The notes under the pieces were generated by a model. That model was not told where the DNA came from. It saw only the letters and a list, made by a program, of their open reading frames with translations, and searched no databases. From positions 5,568,513 to 5,632,512 of the forward strand of contig CP034995.1 of the NCBI GenBank assembly GCA_004026145.2: DNA of 64,000 bases. Direction: 5' to 3'. Both the position numbers and the translations under genes were made by a program. The stretch is from Takifugu bimaculatus. Lineage: Eukaryota; Chordata; Actinopteri; Tetraodontiformes; Tetraodontidae. Shown here in pieces: positions 37,880 through 49,439 of the stretch (positions are counted from its first letter, which is position 1; every line of letters starts with the position of its first letter).

Positions 37880-38655
37880 GATTCGCTTACCTGCGTGAGG
37901 TCAGCGTTTGATTCCGCCTCCCTCCAGGCGAGTACCTGATAGTTCCGTTGACCTTTGAGCCTTCAAAGGAAGCCGACTTCCTCCTTAGGGTGTTTACAGA
38001 GAAGCAGGCTGAGACTGGGTGAGTATTTCGGTCACAAATGTGAGGTTCATCCTCTGAGGAGGCCCATCAGCCTCTAAGGATGTGACTCTAACGGAGTGAG
38101 ATGGACGAAGAGGTGGAGGCCATCTTTGACCAGGAGGTAAACATGTCAGCCTTTCCTTCTTGTTTGAGTTAATTATTCAATAAAGACGCAGCATTTCAGA
38201 TAGCATGGCAGGGTATGCATGGATGTTCTTCACTTTTACAGGTCCAGGAACTCTTTTCTTCAGCTGGAGAACTTGAGGTCGACTGGACTGTTTCACCTCT
38301 TATCCAAGAGGCTCGTTCACTTCTGAAGGAACTCCAGTCAATCCTCTTAATGCTGAAGAGAAGAAATCAATGACAGGATGAACTCGGAAAGTGTGTTTTG
38401 GGAGCTCACTGCTGCCATAGTTTAGGTTTATGTTGCTGTCGTGATCACAGGAGATCTTTGGTCAGAGACATTTGACGACTCCATCAGGTCCACGTTTGCT
38501 CAGCTGTCTAGAGACGTGAGTTTCTCAAGTCATGCATGTTAGTTTTGCACTATTTATACTAAGCTAAATGCTGCTGTTGAATTTCATCATCAGGACATGG
38601 ATATTTCAGTCCAGTAACTCAGGACCATACTGAACTGAGTCGTAGCAAAACGTGA
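37880..38655 (+). pseudogene. decayed 3' half of a second calpain gene
   Basis: Four exon-like blocks in calpain order. At 37885-38019: LREV, then RLPPGEYLIVPLTFEP and LLRVFTEKQAET ending at GTGAGT, with an in-frame TGA (near 37906) where the intact gene has sense. At about 38100-38137: an acidic linker MDEEVEAIFDQE. At 38451-38515: SETFDDSIRSTFAQLSRD. At 38594-38651: DMDISVQ, TAA, then LRTILN, TGA, matching the exon that begins DMEISAVELQ. Two stops in one EF-hand block and no proteolytic exons point to a dead tandem duplicate. Splice sites survive, so the decay is moderate. Confidence 0.8.
38250..38375. repeat. degenerate relative of the calpain-intron foldback
   Basis: Shares GACTGGACTG, TTTC.CCT.TTATCCAAGAGGC and CTTCTGAAG blocks with the element at 36882-37061, but the arms are diverged. 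It lies within an intron of the calpain pseudogene. Confidence 0.5.
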
Positions 38656-39646
38656 GTCCACACACTACCATCTGCTGGAGAAGCTAATGCTCGGGTTCAG
38701 TGAAGCCACCCAATGAGTGCAGTGAATGTAGCCCCTCCCACAGGATTCTTTTACTATAGGAGAAGAGATAAGGGTGGGTTCTTTGTATTTGGGCTCCATC
38801 ATGGATGTATCCTCACCCACTGCTGGCTCTGTCTGTGGGCTGCACCCAAAGCATGCTGGGTATTCATATGGCATCTGTTTGTTTCTCTACAATTTGCTCT
38901 TCTTCAGTGGTTGAACATGTGTTGACCTCAGCTGCATCACAGAAAGACGGTAGCGCTTGTTTGGGCCTGCTGGAGTTACCTGCAGGAAGTGGCTGGTGTC
39001 TGGATCCAGCACCAGCACCCAAACTAGGCCCTTCCTAAAACATCCATGTGTTTTTGGCTTAATGTGAATGAATATGGACCTTCAATCTTTGGGGTTAGTG
39101 TCCCTAACAGATACAGCAGCTGAGACTCATTGGTAACCATGGGTGACCAGCCAACTCTGCTAATGAATTAACGTCCAGAAGTGTGAAAATAGTTAAACTC
39201 ATCCTTCCTGTCCTTCTCTTAAATCAGTGGCCTTTTGTGATCATGTGTGGCTGAAGACTCTAACCACCCCAAAAGGATGACAGGAAGCCAAATAATCATT
39301 ATCCATCATATACAAATACAAAATAAATAACGATTTATCACAAAACTCTGCAAATACTGTCATTCAATGGTTGAAGGTTTGAGTCCATGTTTTCCTGATA
39401 TCCATGCAGGTTTTCTCTAGTTTCCTCCTACTCTTCTAAAGTATGAACATCAGATGTTTTATAACTTTTATTGCTTTAATGAAGCACTCACAATAAACGT
39501 TAAACATTTCAGCTCTGATGGTCAGACAGAAAACAACCTTTTTCTGCGGTAGAATCCACATTTACAAGACGATTGTCTTTACTTTATAACATCATTACGT
39601 TTTCACACCGGTCTTGGGTCTCTCCTCGCGCAAACGTGGTTCTAGT
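38656..39646. other. intergenic, no gene recognised
   Basis: AT-rich toward the right. TTTATT near 39467 is AATAAA on the minus strand and a likely poly(A) signal for mrps28. Short open frames lack support. Confidence 0.45.
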
Positions 39647-40177
39647 TCACCGGCCATCTCTTCCGTCCAGTGGGCTGAGCAGGATGGCCTGGGCCTCCAG
39701 CAGGGTGGTGTCCGTGTCGGCACCCAGAAAGCGGGCGGTGAGCTCCAGATCCTGCAGCCGCAGACGGACTTTACTGCCTCGCTGCAACTTCTCCCAATTC
39801 GGTGACCGCTGACACACACAGTGAAACTTCCCACCAAAGTCGATGTAAAGGTCATCCCCGACCACTCGGAAGATCCGCCCGACGACCACTTTATCCTTAG
39901 TCGGACCCATCTGGATCAGCGGGGATCGGCGGAGCAGCGAGGCGAAATTCTCCCTTGAGGATGAGCCACTGCCGCCCGCAGCGCTCTCCGTCTCCCTCCG
40001 CATCTCCGACTGCACTTCGAATGCGACTGCGAAGCCGGTTCGGGGTTTGTTAAAGGCGGACTGGTCAGTGTCAGAGGGTCCGTTGGACACCGAACAGAAG
40101 CGCATTGAGGAGGCCCTGGTGACGTTTAGGCGAAATCCATTCCTCGGACTGGGGACAAGTTTACACAAGGCCGCCAT
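39647..40177 (-). CDS. mrps28: mitochondrial small-subunit ribosomal protein bS1m
   Basis: Component of the mitochondrial 28S subunit. A single exon encodes 176 aa. The N-terminus is a presequence rich in Arg and Ser. The conserved core has FASLLRRSPLIQMGPTKDKVV, IFRVVGDDLYIDFGGKFHCVC, KVRLRLQDLELTARFLG and DTTLLEAQAILL, which I recognise from vertebrate MRPS28. The open frame extends 36 codons upstream; I chose the Met at 40177 because it begins a normal presequence (MAALCKLVPSPRNGF) and the upstream stretch looks like leader. Human MRPS28 has several exons, so the intronless form is notable. AATAAA on this strand lies near 39467. Confidence 0.92.
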   Translation of the reverse strand: MAALCKLVPSPRNGFRLNVTRASSMRFCSVSNGPSDTDQSAFNKPRTGFAVAFEVQSEMRRETESAAGGSGSSSRENFASLLRRSPLIQMGPTKDKVVVGRIFRVVGDDLYIDFGGKFHCVCQRSPNWEKLQRGSKVRLRLQDLELTARFLGADTDTTLLEAQAILLSPLDGRDGR

Positions 40178-40219
40178 CTTGACCCCACAAAGAAGAGCGA
40201 GGAGCGTTTCCGCGGACAA

Positions 40220-40228
40220 CTTCCGGTA
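40220..40228 (-). promoter_or_regulatory. GABPA/ETS-type site upstream of mrps28
   Basis: Minus-strand ACCGGAAGT, a full match to the GABPA (NRF-2) core, 43 bp upstream of the mrps28 ATG. This factor commonly drives nuclear mitochondrial genes. It suggests the single-exon gene has its own promoter. Confidence 0.5.
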
Positions 40229-40289
40229 GTGAGGACACGCCCACAGCACTATCTGGCGGTTCCAATACTCAACGCGGTTGGACACCCTT

Positions 40290-41199
40290 TTTCATTTCAT
40301 TTTTAAATCATGCAGTGCATAAAATATTAAGGTGGAAAATAGGAAGCAAATTTGACAGGAAGGTAGATAGATAGACAGTGTGTATAGACAGACAGTATGT
40401 ATAGACAGATATACTGGTGTGAGAGACAGTCCAGACATTGACAGTGCTCTGCAAGCAGTTTCTGATATATAGGGTGATTGAAGAGGAACAGTAGAATGTC
40501 TGGAGGATAGTCCTGCCTGCTCCAAAGGAATTAAGTTTCCGTAGGAGTTACTGTCTCTGATGGCATTTCCTGAGGACCTGAGCACCACTAAACAAGTGCA
40601 TGCGTTGAACTCAATAAAACCTGGATGTGATTCAAGCCCAGGCACTGAGAGATCGCAGTGGGGCTTTGAAGACAACACCAGTACCTTCTTTATAGGTGGA
40701 GATGAGAGGATGTCTCTGGGGTTGGGAAGGAAGCAGCTGATGGTGAATTACTGGGCAAACTTGCAGGGATACAGTACTTCTCCCACAAAAGATGTTCTGC
40801 AGGAATGCTGGGAGTAGAAAGAGCCAGAGGGAAATATTTGGGTGTGTAGGGAATGATGTGAACTGGGAGGGAGGAGACAGGAGGGATGTGAATAAGGATA
40901 GCTGCAGAAGCAAAAGGTATTGGGCTTAATAGAATTCATTAGAATACTGTATATGAAGTTCTTCAGGAGAGGAGGAAAGAGAGAGAAAATTTGAGAATTT
41001 GAAAGAACTTTATTCACCGCTCTTACAAGGAACATCCATATAATTTAGATCTTTAAAAATAAGAATAAATCAGAATAAATAGATACATATAAATAAATAA
41101 TCTATCTAATCTACATGAGCGCATCTCCAAGCTGCAAAGAGTAACCTGCTAAAAAACAAAGGACATAATTAAAACTCCTGGACTTGATCATATTACTAC
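40290..41199. other. repeat-like intergenic sequence
   Basis: Begins with GATA/GACA-type simple repeats (about 40360-40420), then AT-rich sequence that may be the 3' flank of the Tx1-like LINE. No gene recognised. Confidence 0.4.
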
Positions 41200-43345
41200 A
41201 CATGATGACAGGTTCAACAATAAAACCCTCTACCTTCTTCCTATGGCTTTAATACATCGCCATCTTGGCCTGCCCTAAAACAAAGTTTAAAAGCTGACAC
41301 TTGTGCTTCTGATGACGTGTGTATCTAAAACTAAGAAGAAAAGACTGCTTGTTAAAACATTCCCCACACCTTGAAAAAATTTGTAGAAATAAAACAATGG
41401 TGAAAGTCACTGACATTCATAAAAAACAGTGAAAGATTGTCTCTCTGTGGTCACAGAAAGGGCACCATTTTGGTAATGGTTGACACAAATGAGTTTACTG
41501 GGAGGATGCTATGGAGGACTCACCAGTGGAGGTCAGCATGTCTCTTAGAGAGTGAAGGCTTAAACAGCGCCCACCACTGAAGCCTGCAGTCTGGAGCCAG
41601 GCCAAAGTACCTTCTCCAGGGCATGTCAGCTCTCTGGTTCAGGACCGGCTCCTGCTGGATCCAGTACTCTGATTCCGCCTGCCCCCTCCTTTCTTTAACT
41701 AACATGTTCCACACCTTAAAAACGCCCATTAAAACGCCACAGAATACAGTGTGACAATGGTCTCCACAGGCTGTCCTTTGGTCCAGTTAGTAAACGCTGC
41801 AAGAACTGCAAACAAAAGGCAGCAATCCTGCTAGCTAAGTGGACGAAGCCCTGACCCCCTTCTTCTTTAGGGAGAAAAAGAACACTTTGCAGAATCCAGT
41901 GTAGCTTGTCCCATATAAAACCAACTAAAACCCGTTCAATCTGACGGAGGGGAGCCAGAGGGTCAGCATACATAATCTTGTGCAACAGGGTGGAAGAGAC
42001 AAGATTGTTTACAATTAGTGTCCTACCTCTAAATGACATTTTTGTTTTGATCACTCACAACTTGTGTTCTTTGTCTGACGTTCCATGGACCAGGACGTGT
42101 GTTGGGAGGTCTGAGTCCTCCAGCAAGTCACCACCAATGATCTCCCAGAAAGCCTTGTAAAACTCAACCAGTAGGCCATCCAACCCCGGCGCTCTGCCAT
42201 TTTGTAACCTTAAGACGGCAGCTTGGAGCTCTTGCAGGGTTGTCCCTGCTGCCAACCCTGTGTTGTGTCCTCGCTGACCTCAGAGAGACCCCTGAAGAAG
42301 TGTTCTTGCACATCTGGATTACTTGATCACTCACTCCTATAGAGGTTTTTATAAGACCCAACAGCGTAATTCCAGATCTCAGACGAGTCTGAGATTTTGG
42401 AGCAGCCACCACATAAGGAGTGAATGATTGTAAGTTCTTCTCTAGTCCAAAGAAGAAACAGGAGGGAGCATCCATCTGGGAAGCAATCATAAACCTGAAC
42501 CTGACCGGAGCGCCCTGGGCTGAGATGCCCAACAGGTTGGTCAAAGCCGACTTTTTTGACTTGAGGGCATTAAGTAGCCCCATGTTTTCTGTAAAAACAG
42601 CTGAAATGCCAATAGGCACTCTTTACACAAATGTTCTTAATAAAAAACAGGACAAGACACAAGACAATGATCACTAAAACCCACAGGATTGATAAAACAC
42701 CTCTTGAAAATATTTAAATGTGGTCCAGTGTGGCTAAGGATAAACTCATTCCCCTTCTGTGACTGTAACTGTACTGCCTTCCCTTCATGTTAAAAGTCCT
42801 CCACACATTGGCCAACTCCCAACTCTCTATCAGCCGTCCAAGCATGTGGGCTGAAGCTGGATGTGGCTCAGGATGGTTCCTGTCTTGGCGAGTATTTTCC
42901 ATGCAGTTAATTATCCCCCCCTCCCTAAAAATATAAAACCATCTTCAACAGCATTTACCACAGTCACTTAACTTGTTTAAAAATGCTATTCTGTCCAGCG
43001 GGTTAGTGGGAGCATAAACATTTAAAAGTACAAGTTTCACATTTTCTAAAACAGCTTTAACTTTGCTTTGAATGATTTCATCAACAGTAAAAGAGACAGG
43101 TAGAAACCTCCTAGCAAATAAAGCCCCCCCCCCCCCCACACACACACTTAGACTGGACTGATGGCTTAAAATGGCCTCCCCATTAAAAGCTCTCCTCCAT
43201 TCACTTTTTATGTTGGGACAGCTGTGGGTTTCTTGAACTAGAATACTGTCAATATGCTTAATGTCTATTCATTTAAAAAGAGTGTCACTCCTAGCTCCAT
43301 TAAGGTTTAGGGTGCTGATATTAAAATCACACATTGAATAAGGGC
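41200..43345 (-). mobile_element. degenerate Tx1-like L1 LINE, ORF2 part
   Basis: Minus-strand pieces in order: endonuclease start (LNLNGARSDTLF, ILVQETHS, about 43330-43220), later endonuclease (LVLLNVYAPTN, near 43020), an endonuclease end ELANVWRTFNMKGRQYSYSH (about 42820), an RT start LQNGRAPGLDGL (about 42200), and the C-terminal part WRRYFGL (about 41610). Stops, frameshifts and deletions separate them and the RT catalytic region is gone. Probably the same insertion as the ORF1 at 49.6-50.6 kb, split by later insertions. Confidence 0.7.
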
Positions 43346-43504
43346 AGTGAACTGATTCCTGAAAGGGTAAAAAAACAACAACCTAGAAACCATCATCGTC
43401 ATTGATGAACTGGTTCTCAACCCTTAAAACCTTTTTTCTTAAACTATCGATCTTGTTGGATCACAATATTGTTGAGTGTGTCACTGCTGATTGTTTATCA
43501 TATT

Positions 43505-43968
43505 TTTTTTGTGTGTTTCTGTGCTCTGTGCCTCTCCTCTCCCTCTCCTCTCCCCCTCCTTCTTTTTCCTCTCCCTCTCCTCTCCCTTCCTCTCCTCTTT
43601 CCCCTCCTCCTCCTTCTCCTTCTCCTTCCCCTCTCCTCTACCTCCCCTTCACTCTTCTTCTCCTCTCCTCTCCTCTAACCCTCTCCTCTCCTCTCCTCTC
43701 CTCTCCTCTCCTCTCCTCTCCTACCTACCCTATCTTCTACCTGTCCTCCCCCTTCTCCTCTCTCTTTACCCAGCCGGCCATCAGCAGGAGGGTCCCCCTA
43801 CATGAGCCTGGTCCTGCTCAAGGTTTCTTCCTGTTAAAGGGGAGTTTTTCCTTGCCACTGTTGCTTGTCTGGGGTCAGGCCCTGGGATTCTGGAAAGCGC
43901 CTTGAAACAATTTTGATTGTATAAGACGCTATATAAATAAAGATTGATTTGATTTGATTTTGCTGATC
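43505..43968 (+). mobile_element. L2 LINE 3' end (5'-truncated)
   Basis: Consists of the CT-rich 3' UTR tract (about 43530-43770), the conserved block CCGGCCATCAGCAGGAGGGT and the terminus ATATAAATAAAGATTGATTT with TGATT repeats. It inserted into the Tx1-like LINE near the start of ORF2. Confidence 0.85.
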
Positions 43969-45486
43969 CACGTGTTCTCTGAATGAAGACTTTAAGGAGA
44001 AAAATGCCAATTTCAAAATGTATTTAGCAAATAGAATTAATTCAAGATACAAATATTACAGAGCTCTGGGTCAGTTCAAAACCCTACAATAACAAAGTCA
44101 ATTGTCAATGTATGAAGTCTGACAACCTAAGTATCCCTTGACCCAGTCGTTTATAGAAACAAATGGGCAAATCATTGATGCTAATCCAGTCCAATGTTGT
44201 CCTCTGATTGGATTACCTCATCTTCTCCTTCCAATTCCATTGGATGCTGGCACAGTCCTTGTTCTCCATTGTTTTTAACTGTTTCCCAGATAGCCAGGTC
44301 AAAGTTCATATTCTGCAGACAAACTTATCAACACCACTAAACTATGCTGCCCAGTTTTACGATGGGTTGTTTAACACTTTCAGCCTGACCGTTTCCACTG
44401 ATTACAGTTATCTAAACAACATGTCATGTCAAGGAAGAGTCAACTGACTGCTTATCTTTATTAAATTTACACTAATGATTATATTATCCCTAACATCTAA
44501 ACTATTTCTAACTTAAAACAGAAACGTATACAGAAAACAGACATTTCTTTTCAGCCTCAGCTAGGCCAATACTACCAATTCATTGTCACCTCCCTTAAAT
44601 CTCTCCATCACTTACACCCTAAGGGAAGGGTTTCCCTTCGAATTTGAGCCATCTGGTAAGGAGGAAGTTGCTTTCCTTCAATTGCAGTTATGATTAAATG
44701 ATTACATAAAGAACAAATACAAGGAATACAACAGCAACCGCACAAAATAAGGCTGGCTGTAGCAGAAATTAATGAAATCAAAACAGATACAATGATTTTC
44801 CATTGACCAAACATTCTGTCCATCCATTTTTACAAATTTGATGCACGTCACTGTACATACACAAATAAATGTCAGTGTTCCTCCAAATTGCAGGGTCCCC
44901 ACAGCCACCTATGACCTCCATTAGTCAAACTGAAATGTCGTATCACTCTCTTTGATGTAATCAGGAATTAATCACCCCTGTGTAACCTAGGCAGATCTCT
45001 CCCACGTTTCCTTGAGATACTTTCAGGAGGACAGCATGTGAGGTCTGCTCTGCAACTTCAAAGGGACAAGTCCACTTGGGCTCTGACCACTTTCGCTTGA
45101 TGACTCTCAGGAGTACCCACTCAACTGTGTTTGGAATTCCTGGATCCTCACTGACTGTGGTTGCAGAGGTGGCCTGTTGGGAGAAAACTAAGAGAGTCAC
45201 TTTTAGTTGATCAAAATAAGTTTTTTATTTCAAAAAGGTGCTGGGCTAGCCAATGGATTTTCTGCTCCTGGACTCGAAAAGGGCACACCCCGCTCGAGCT
45301 CAAAGGGAGTGAATCCTGTCTGGGAGCTAACAGAGCTTCTTACTGACATCAAGGTTATTGGAAGCGCCTGTGTCCATTTCTGCATTTCTGTGTTCAGATC
45401 TGCAGCATCATTACCTTTAAGAGTTCTCCCTGCTATGACCTTTGCACTTTACGACTGCGACCTCTGCTGGCTCCTTAAGTGCCTGT
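43969..45486 (-). mobile_element. endogenous retrovirus remnant (env end and LTR)
   Basis: Reading on the minus strand: a piece of integrase C-terminus (about 45450-44961), a C-terminal Env segment with a membrane span and Cys-rich cytoplasmic stretch (44908-44608), then a diverged 3' LTR (about 44560-43969) of the same family as the provirus at 51977-56537. No full-length gene remains; frames are broken and most of gag-pol is absent. It lies between two L2 ends in opposite orientation. Confidence 0.75.
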
Positions 45487-45659
45487 GCCAATCAAATCAA
45501 TCTTTATTTATATAACGTCTTATACAATCAAAATTGTTTCAAGGCGCTTTCCAGAATCCCAGGGCCTAACCCCAGACAAGCAACAGTGGCAAGGAAAAAC
45601 TCCCTTTTAACAGGAAGAAACCTTGAGCAGTACCAGGCTCATGTAGGGGGACCCTCCTG

Positions 45660-46015
45660 CTGATGGCCGGCTGGGTAAAGAGAGAGGAGAAGGGGGAGGA
45701 CAGGTAGAAGATAGGGTAGGTAGGAGAGGAGAGGAGAGGAGAGGAGAGGAGAGGAGAGGAGAGGAGAGGAGAGGAGAGGGGTAGAGGAGAGGAGAAACAC
45801 ACACAAAAATACACTATACAGCAGGTCAGTGGGGCCGGAGGTCGTCATGCAGCTCCAAAGGCGGCGATACCTGTAAATGAATAGAGAAAGGGGGGGGGGA
45901 AGCAGAAAAACTACACAAGAATCAGCATAACTAGTCTGATTGATGAGGAGGAGGAAAGGAAAGGAGAGGAGAGGAGAGGAGAGGAGAGGAGAGGAGAGGA
46001 GAGGAGAGGAGAGGA
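45660..46015. repeat. GAGAG/CTCTC tracts in the L2 3' UTR
   Basis: Two tracts of AGGAG units (about 45719-45794 and 45958-46015) separated by a conserved 3' UTR block. They match the CT tracts of the plus-strand copies at 23.0 and 43.6 kb. Confidence 0.85.
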
Positions 46016-46176
46016 AACCATGACCCAGTGGGGTGACAGAGGCCTGTCAGGTGATCATGTTTCCGGACCCCGGCAGCCTTGGCCTATAACAGCATAGCTA
46101 AGATGTGATCTAATGATTAGACGACCCCCTAAGTATGATAATTTGTCTGTCTAAGACAGTAACTGGAACTACAGAA

Positions 46177-48558
46177 TTAGTAACAATAAGCTTTTTCAAA
46201 GAGGTAGGTTTTAAGTCTGATCTTGAAAGTAGCGATGGAGTCAGCCTCCCGTACCTGGACAGGGAGCTGGTTCCATAGCAGGGGGGCCTGGTAGCTAAAT
46301 GCTCGGCCCCCCATTCTACTCCTAGAAACTCTGGGAACCACAAGTAGACCAGCATTCTGAGAGCGGAGCGGTCTATTGGGCTGATAAGGTATCACTAGCT
46401 CCTCCAGGTAGGATGGAGCTAGGCCTCTGAGGACCTTGTAGGTCAAAAGAAGGGTTTTAAAAATTATTCTAAATTTAACGGGCAGCCAGTGAAGCGATGC
46501 CATTACAGGAGTTATGTGATCTCTTTTGTCAATACCTGTCAGAACTCTGGCTGCAGCATTTTGGATCAACTGGAGGCTTCTTAAAGAGTTGTTTGGACCC
46601 TGATAATAAAGAATTACAATAGTCAAGCCTGGAAGTAACAAAAGCATGAATTAACTTTTCAGCATCATGCCGCGTCAGTAGCTTCCTAATCTTTGTGATG
46701 TTCCTCAGGTGAAAAAAGGCACTTCTAGAGACTAATTTAATGTGTGAGTTGAAGGAGAGATTTTGATCAAAAATTACTCCTAGATACCTCACAGAAAGAC
46801 TAGATGTTAATGAGATACCATCTAGAGTGATCATGTGATCTAATCTATCCCTGAGAGGTTCAGGACCTGAGTTTCCTGAGTTAAGGAGGAGGAAATTTGA
46901 AGACATCCAGGACTTTATGTCTTTAAGACAGGTCTGAAGCTTCACTAACTTCTCTGTCTCCTCTGGTTTCATGGATAAATAAAGCTGAGTGTCATCAGCA
47001 TAACAATGAAAATTTATCCCATGCTGCCGAATAATGTTCCCTAAGGGAAGCATGTACAAGGTGAAGAGGATTGGTCCAAGTCCAGAACCTTGAGGAACTC
47101 CATGGCTAACCCTACTGTATGAGGAGGGAACACCATGGACATGAGCAAACTGGTATCTATCAGATAAATATGATCTAAACCAGTCTAGTGCTGCCCCTTT
47201 AATCCCAATCACATGTGATCAACTTTATCAAAAGCAGCACTGAGATCCAGCAGAACCAGCACAGAGACCAGTCCATGATCTGAAGCTATGAGAAGATCAT
47301 TAGTGACTTTAAGAAGTGCCGTTTCTGTGCTGTGATGAGCTCTAAAGCCTGACTGAAACATCTCAAACAGGCTGTTCCTCTGCAGGTGCTCCAGTAACTG
47401 AGTCACCACCACCTTCTCAAGAACTTTAGAGATAAAAGGAAGGTTGGATATCGGCCTATAATTTGCTAGTACGTCAGGATCTAGTGATGTTTTTTTAAGC
47501 AACGGCTTAATCACTGCCACCTTGTAGGACCAGGGTACATAACCTGACAATAAAGAACCATTGAACTAGTCCAGGATAGAACTGCCTATCAATGGTAAAA
47601 CATCCTTCAACAGGTGTGTTGGGATGGGATCTAAAAGACACATGGTGGTCTTGGATTTCTGAATTAGCGACGACGCCTCAGAAAAATATATAGGGGTGAA
47701 GGAGTTTAAGGGCTCGTTGGTGAACCTGTATGTTCCCACATTCAGCACATCTGGTGATGGTCCAGTTGTTGGGATGGCCTGGTTAGCTTTCTCTCTGATA
47801 GCTAGAACTTTATCAGTGAAGAAGCTCATGAAGTCTTCACCACTAAGGGAAGAAGGGATATGTGGATCTAAAACACTGTGACTCTTAGTTAATTTGGCCA
47901 CAGTGCTGAAAAGAAACCTGGGGTTATTCTTGTTTTCTTCAATTAAAGAAGAAAAATAAGCTGTTCTAGCCTTACGGAGGGCCTTTTTGTAAACTAATAG
48001 ACAGTCTTTCCAGGCTACATGATAGCTGTCTATTTTACAAGAATGCCACTTCCTTTCCAGTCTTCGCACTTTCTGCTTGAGGGTCCTGATATGTGAATTA
48101 TACCAGGGGGCACACCTCCTCTGATTTACTATTTTCTTTTTCAGGGGGGAAACAGAATTAAGCGTGATTCTCAGTGAGGTTGCTGCACCTTCCGCAATAG
48201 AGTCAACCTCGGCAGGGCTTAGATTATAATGATTTATCCCTGGGGAAACACACGGTGGTCCAGGGATTAGCACAGGGATCACTTCCTTAAACTTAGCTAC
48301 AGCATTATCTGAAAGACATCTGCTATAGTAAGACTTTGTTCTGAGCATAGAAGAATCCTTAATCATAAATGTGAAAGTGATCAAAGAATGGTCTGACAGG
48401 AGTGGGTTCTGAGGGAACACTGACTCATGTTCTACCTCAACACCATAAGTCAGAACTAGATCTAGGGTGTGGTTGAAGTTATGAGTTGGTTGGTTTATCT
48501 GCTGGAGGAAATCAACTGACTCAAGTAATGAAAGATGTGTAAGACTACAACTCTGCAT
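46177..48558 (-). pseudogene. L2 ORF2 (endonuclease remnant and reverse transcriptase), broken
   Basis: Four consecutive pieces: 48558-47566 (endonuclease end with LLSDHSLITF, then linker), 47550-47209 (RT with LANYRPISNLPF and LDLSAAFD), 47212-46529 (RT catalytic FHCYADDTQLYLS and thumb), 46647-46177 (C-terminus with LHWLPV). A stop codon separates the first two; small indels separate the others. RT motifs are otherwise well kept, suggesting a fairly young copy. Confidence 0.8.
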
Positions 48559-48579
48559 CCTGGTCTGGACCCTGGATTG

Positions 48580-49221
48580 TCAGGTCACTTTGGGTCTAAT
48601 AAAATTAGCCAAATTACTAGAAATGAGAGAGGCACCATCCCGTGTGGGATGGACACCGTCTCTTCTAATCAGACCAGGTTTTCCCCAAAAAGTGCTCCAA
48701 TTGTCTATAAAGGCCACCTGGTTTTCGGGGCACCACTGTGACAGCCAGCAACGAAGCGACGACATGCGGCTAAACATCTCATCGCTGGCCAGATTGGGGA
48801 GGGGACCAGAGAATGCTACGGAGCCCGACATCGTTTTTGCGTAGTTACACACCAACTCCAAGTTAATTTTGGTGACCTCCGACTGACGAAGCCGGGTGTC
48901 GTTGCCTCTGACATGAATAATAACTTTACCAAATTTACGTTTACTTCTCGCCAGCAGCCGTAAATTTGCTTCTGTGTCACCTGCTCTGGTCCCCAGAATG
49001 CACTTGACTATGGTCGCTGGAGTCGGCTTCACGTAGCGCAAAACAGAGTCGCCAATTACCAGGGTCGGTTCCTCAGCGGGTGTGTCGCCGAGTGGGAAAA
49101 AAACGGGAAGCGGGTGGTGGTGCACCATGGGCCTTTGTTTTGGGCTACGCTTCCTGCGAACCGTCACCCAGCCGCCCTGGCTAGCCGGCTGCTCGGCTGC
49201 TGCCGGGGAATCGCTAGTCAC
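48580..49221 (-). CDS. L2 ORF1 with SGNH/GDSL-type esterase domain
   Basis: 213 codons (the first may be a downstream Met). After a basic N-terminus (VRRKRSPKQR) the domain shows the SGNH blocks: PTLVIGDSVLR with the nucleophile Ser, VIIHVRGNDTR with the Asn, and a C-terminal RRDGVHPTRDGA giving the Asp-x-x-His pair. The catalytic set looks intact. In the L2 clade this protein is thought to aid retrotransposition through membrane or lipid contact. It is an element gene, not a host gene. Confidence 0.75.
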   Translation of the reverse strand: MTSDSPAAAEQPASQGGWVTVRRKRSPKQRPMVHHHPLPVFFPLGDTPAEEPTLVIGDSVLRYVKPTPATIVKCILGTRAGDTEANLRLLARSKRKFGKVIIHVRGNDTRLRQSEVTKINLELVCNYAKTMSGSVAFSGPLPNLASDEMFSRMSSLRCWLSQWCPENQVAFIDNWSTFWGKPGLIRRDGVHPTRDGASLISSNLANFIRPKVT

Positions 49222-49439
49222 CAGTCACCATCACTGTGAGTCTCCTGTACAAACATTACATTAATCATCTTTAAAATCATTGTTTCTCCTCTCTGCCTAC
49301 GTTTATGTTTAAACTCCCAATCTTAAAACTACTCATTAAAAGTGGGAGATAAAACAGAGAGTTATAAAAGTAATGTGGTTAAAAAGCTAAAAAAGTGCAT
49401 TCCCCATCAAAATTAACAGATTTCCCTCCTAAATTTTAG

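Larger units (their letters stand above)
45487..49260 (-). mobile_element. L2-type LINE, nearly full length but internally deleted
   Basis: Minus-strand order: a 5' leader to about 49260, an esterase-type ORF1 (49221-48580), a damaged ORF2 (48558-46177) and a 3' UTR with two CT-rich (GAGAG on the plus strand) tracts, ending in the family terminus AATCAAATCAATCTTTATTT at 45495. ORF2 follows ORF1 by only 21 bp and starts inside the endonuclease, so its N-terminal part is missing. An esterase domain in ORF1 is known for zebrafish L2 elements. Confidence 0.85.

Noticed and set aside
48580..49221. Host esterase gene
   Set aside because: The frame directly precedes L2 ORF2 on the same strand and fits the known L2 ORF1 esterase.
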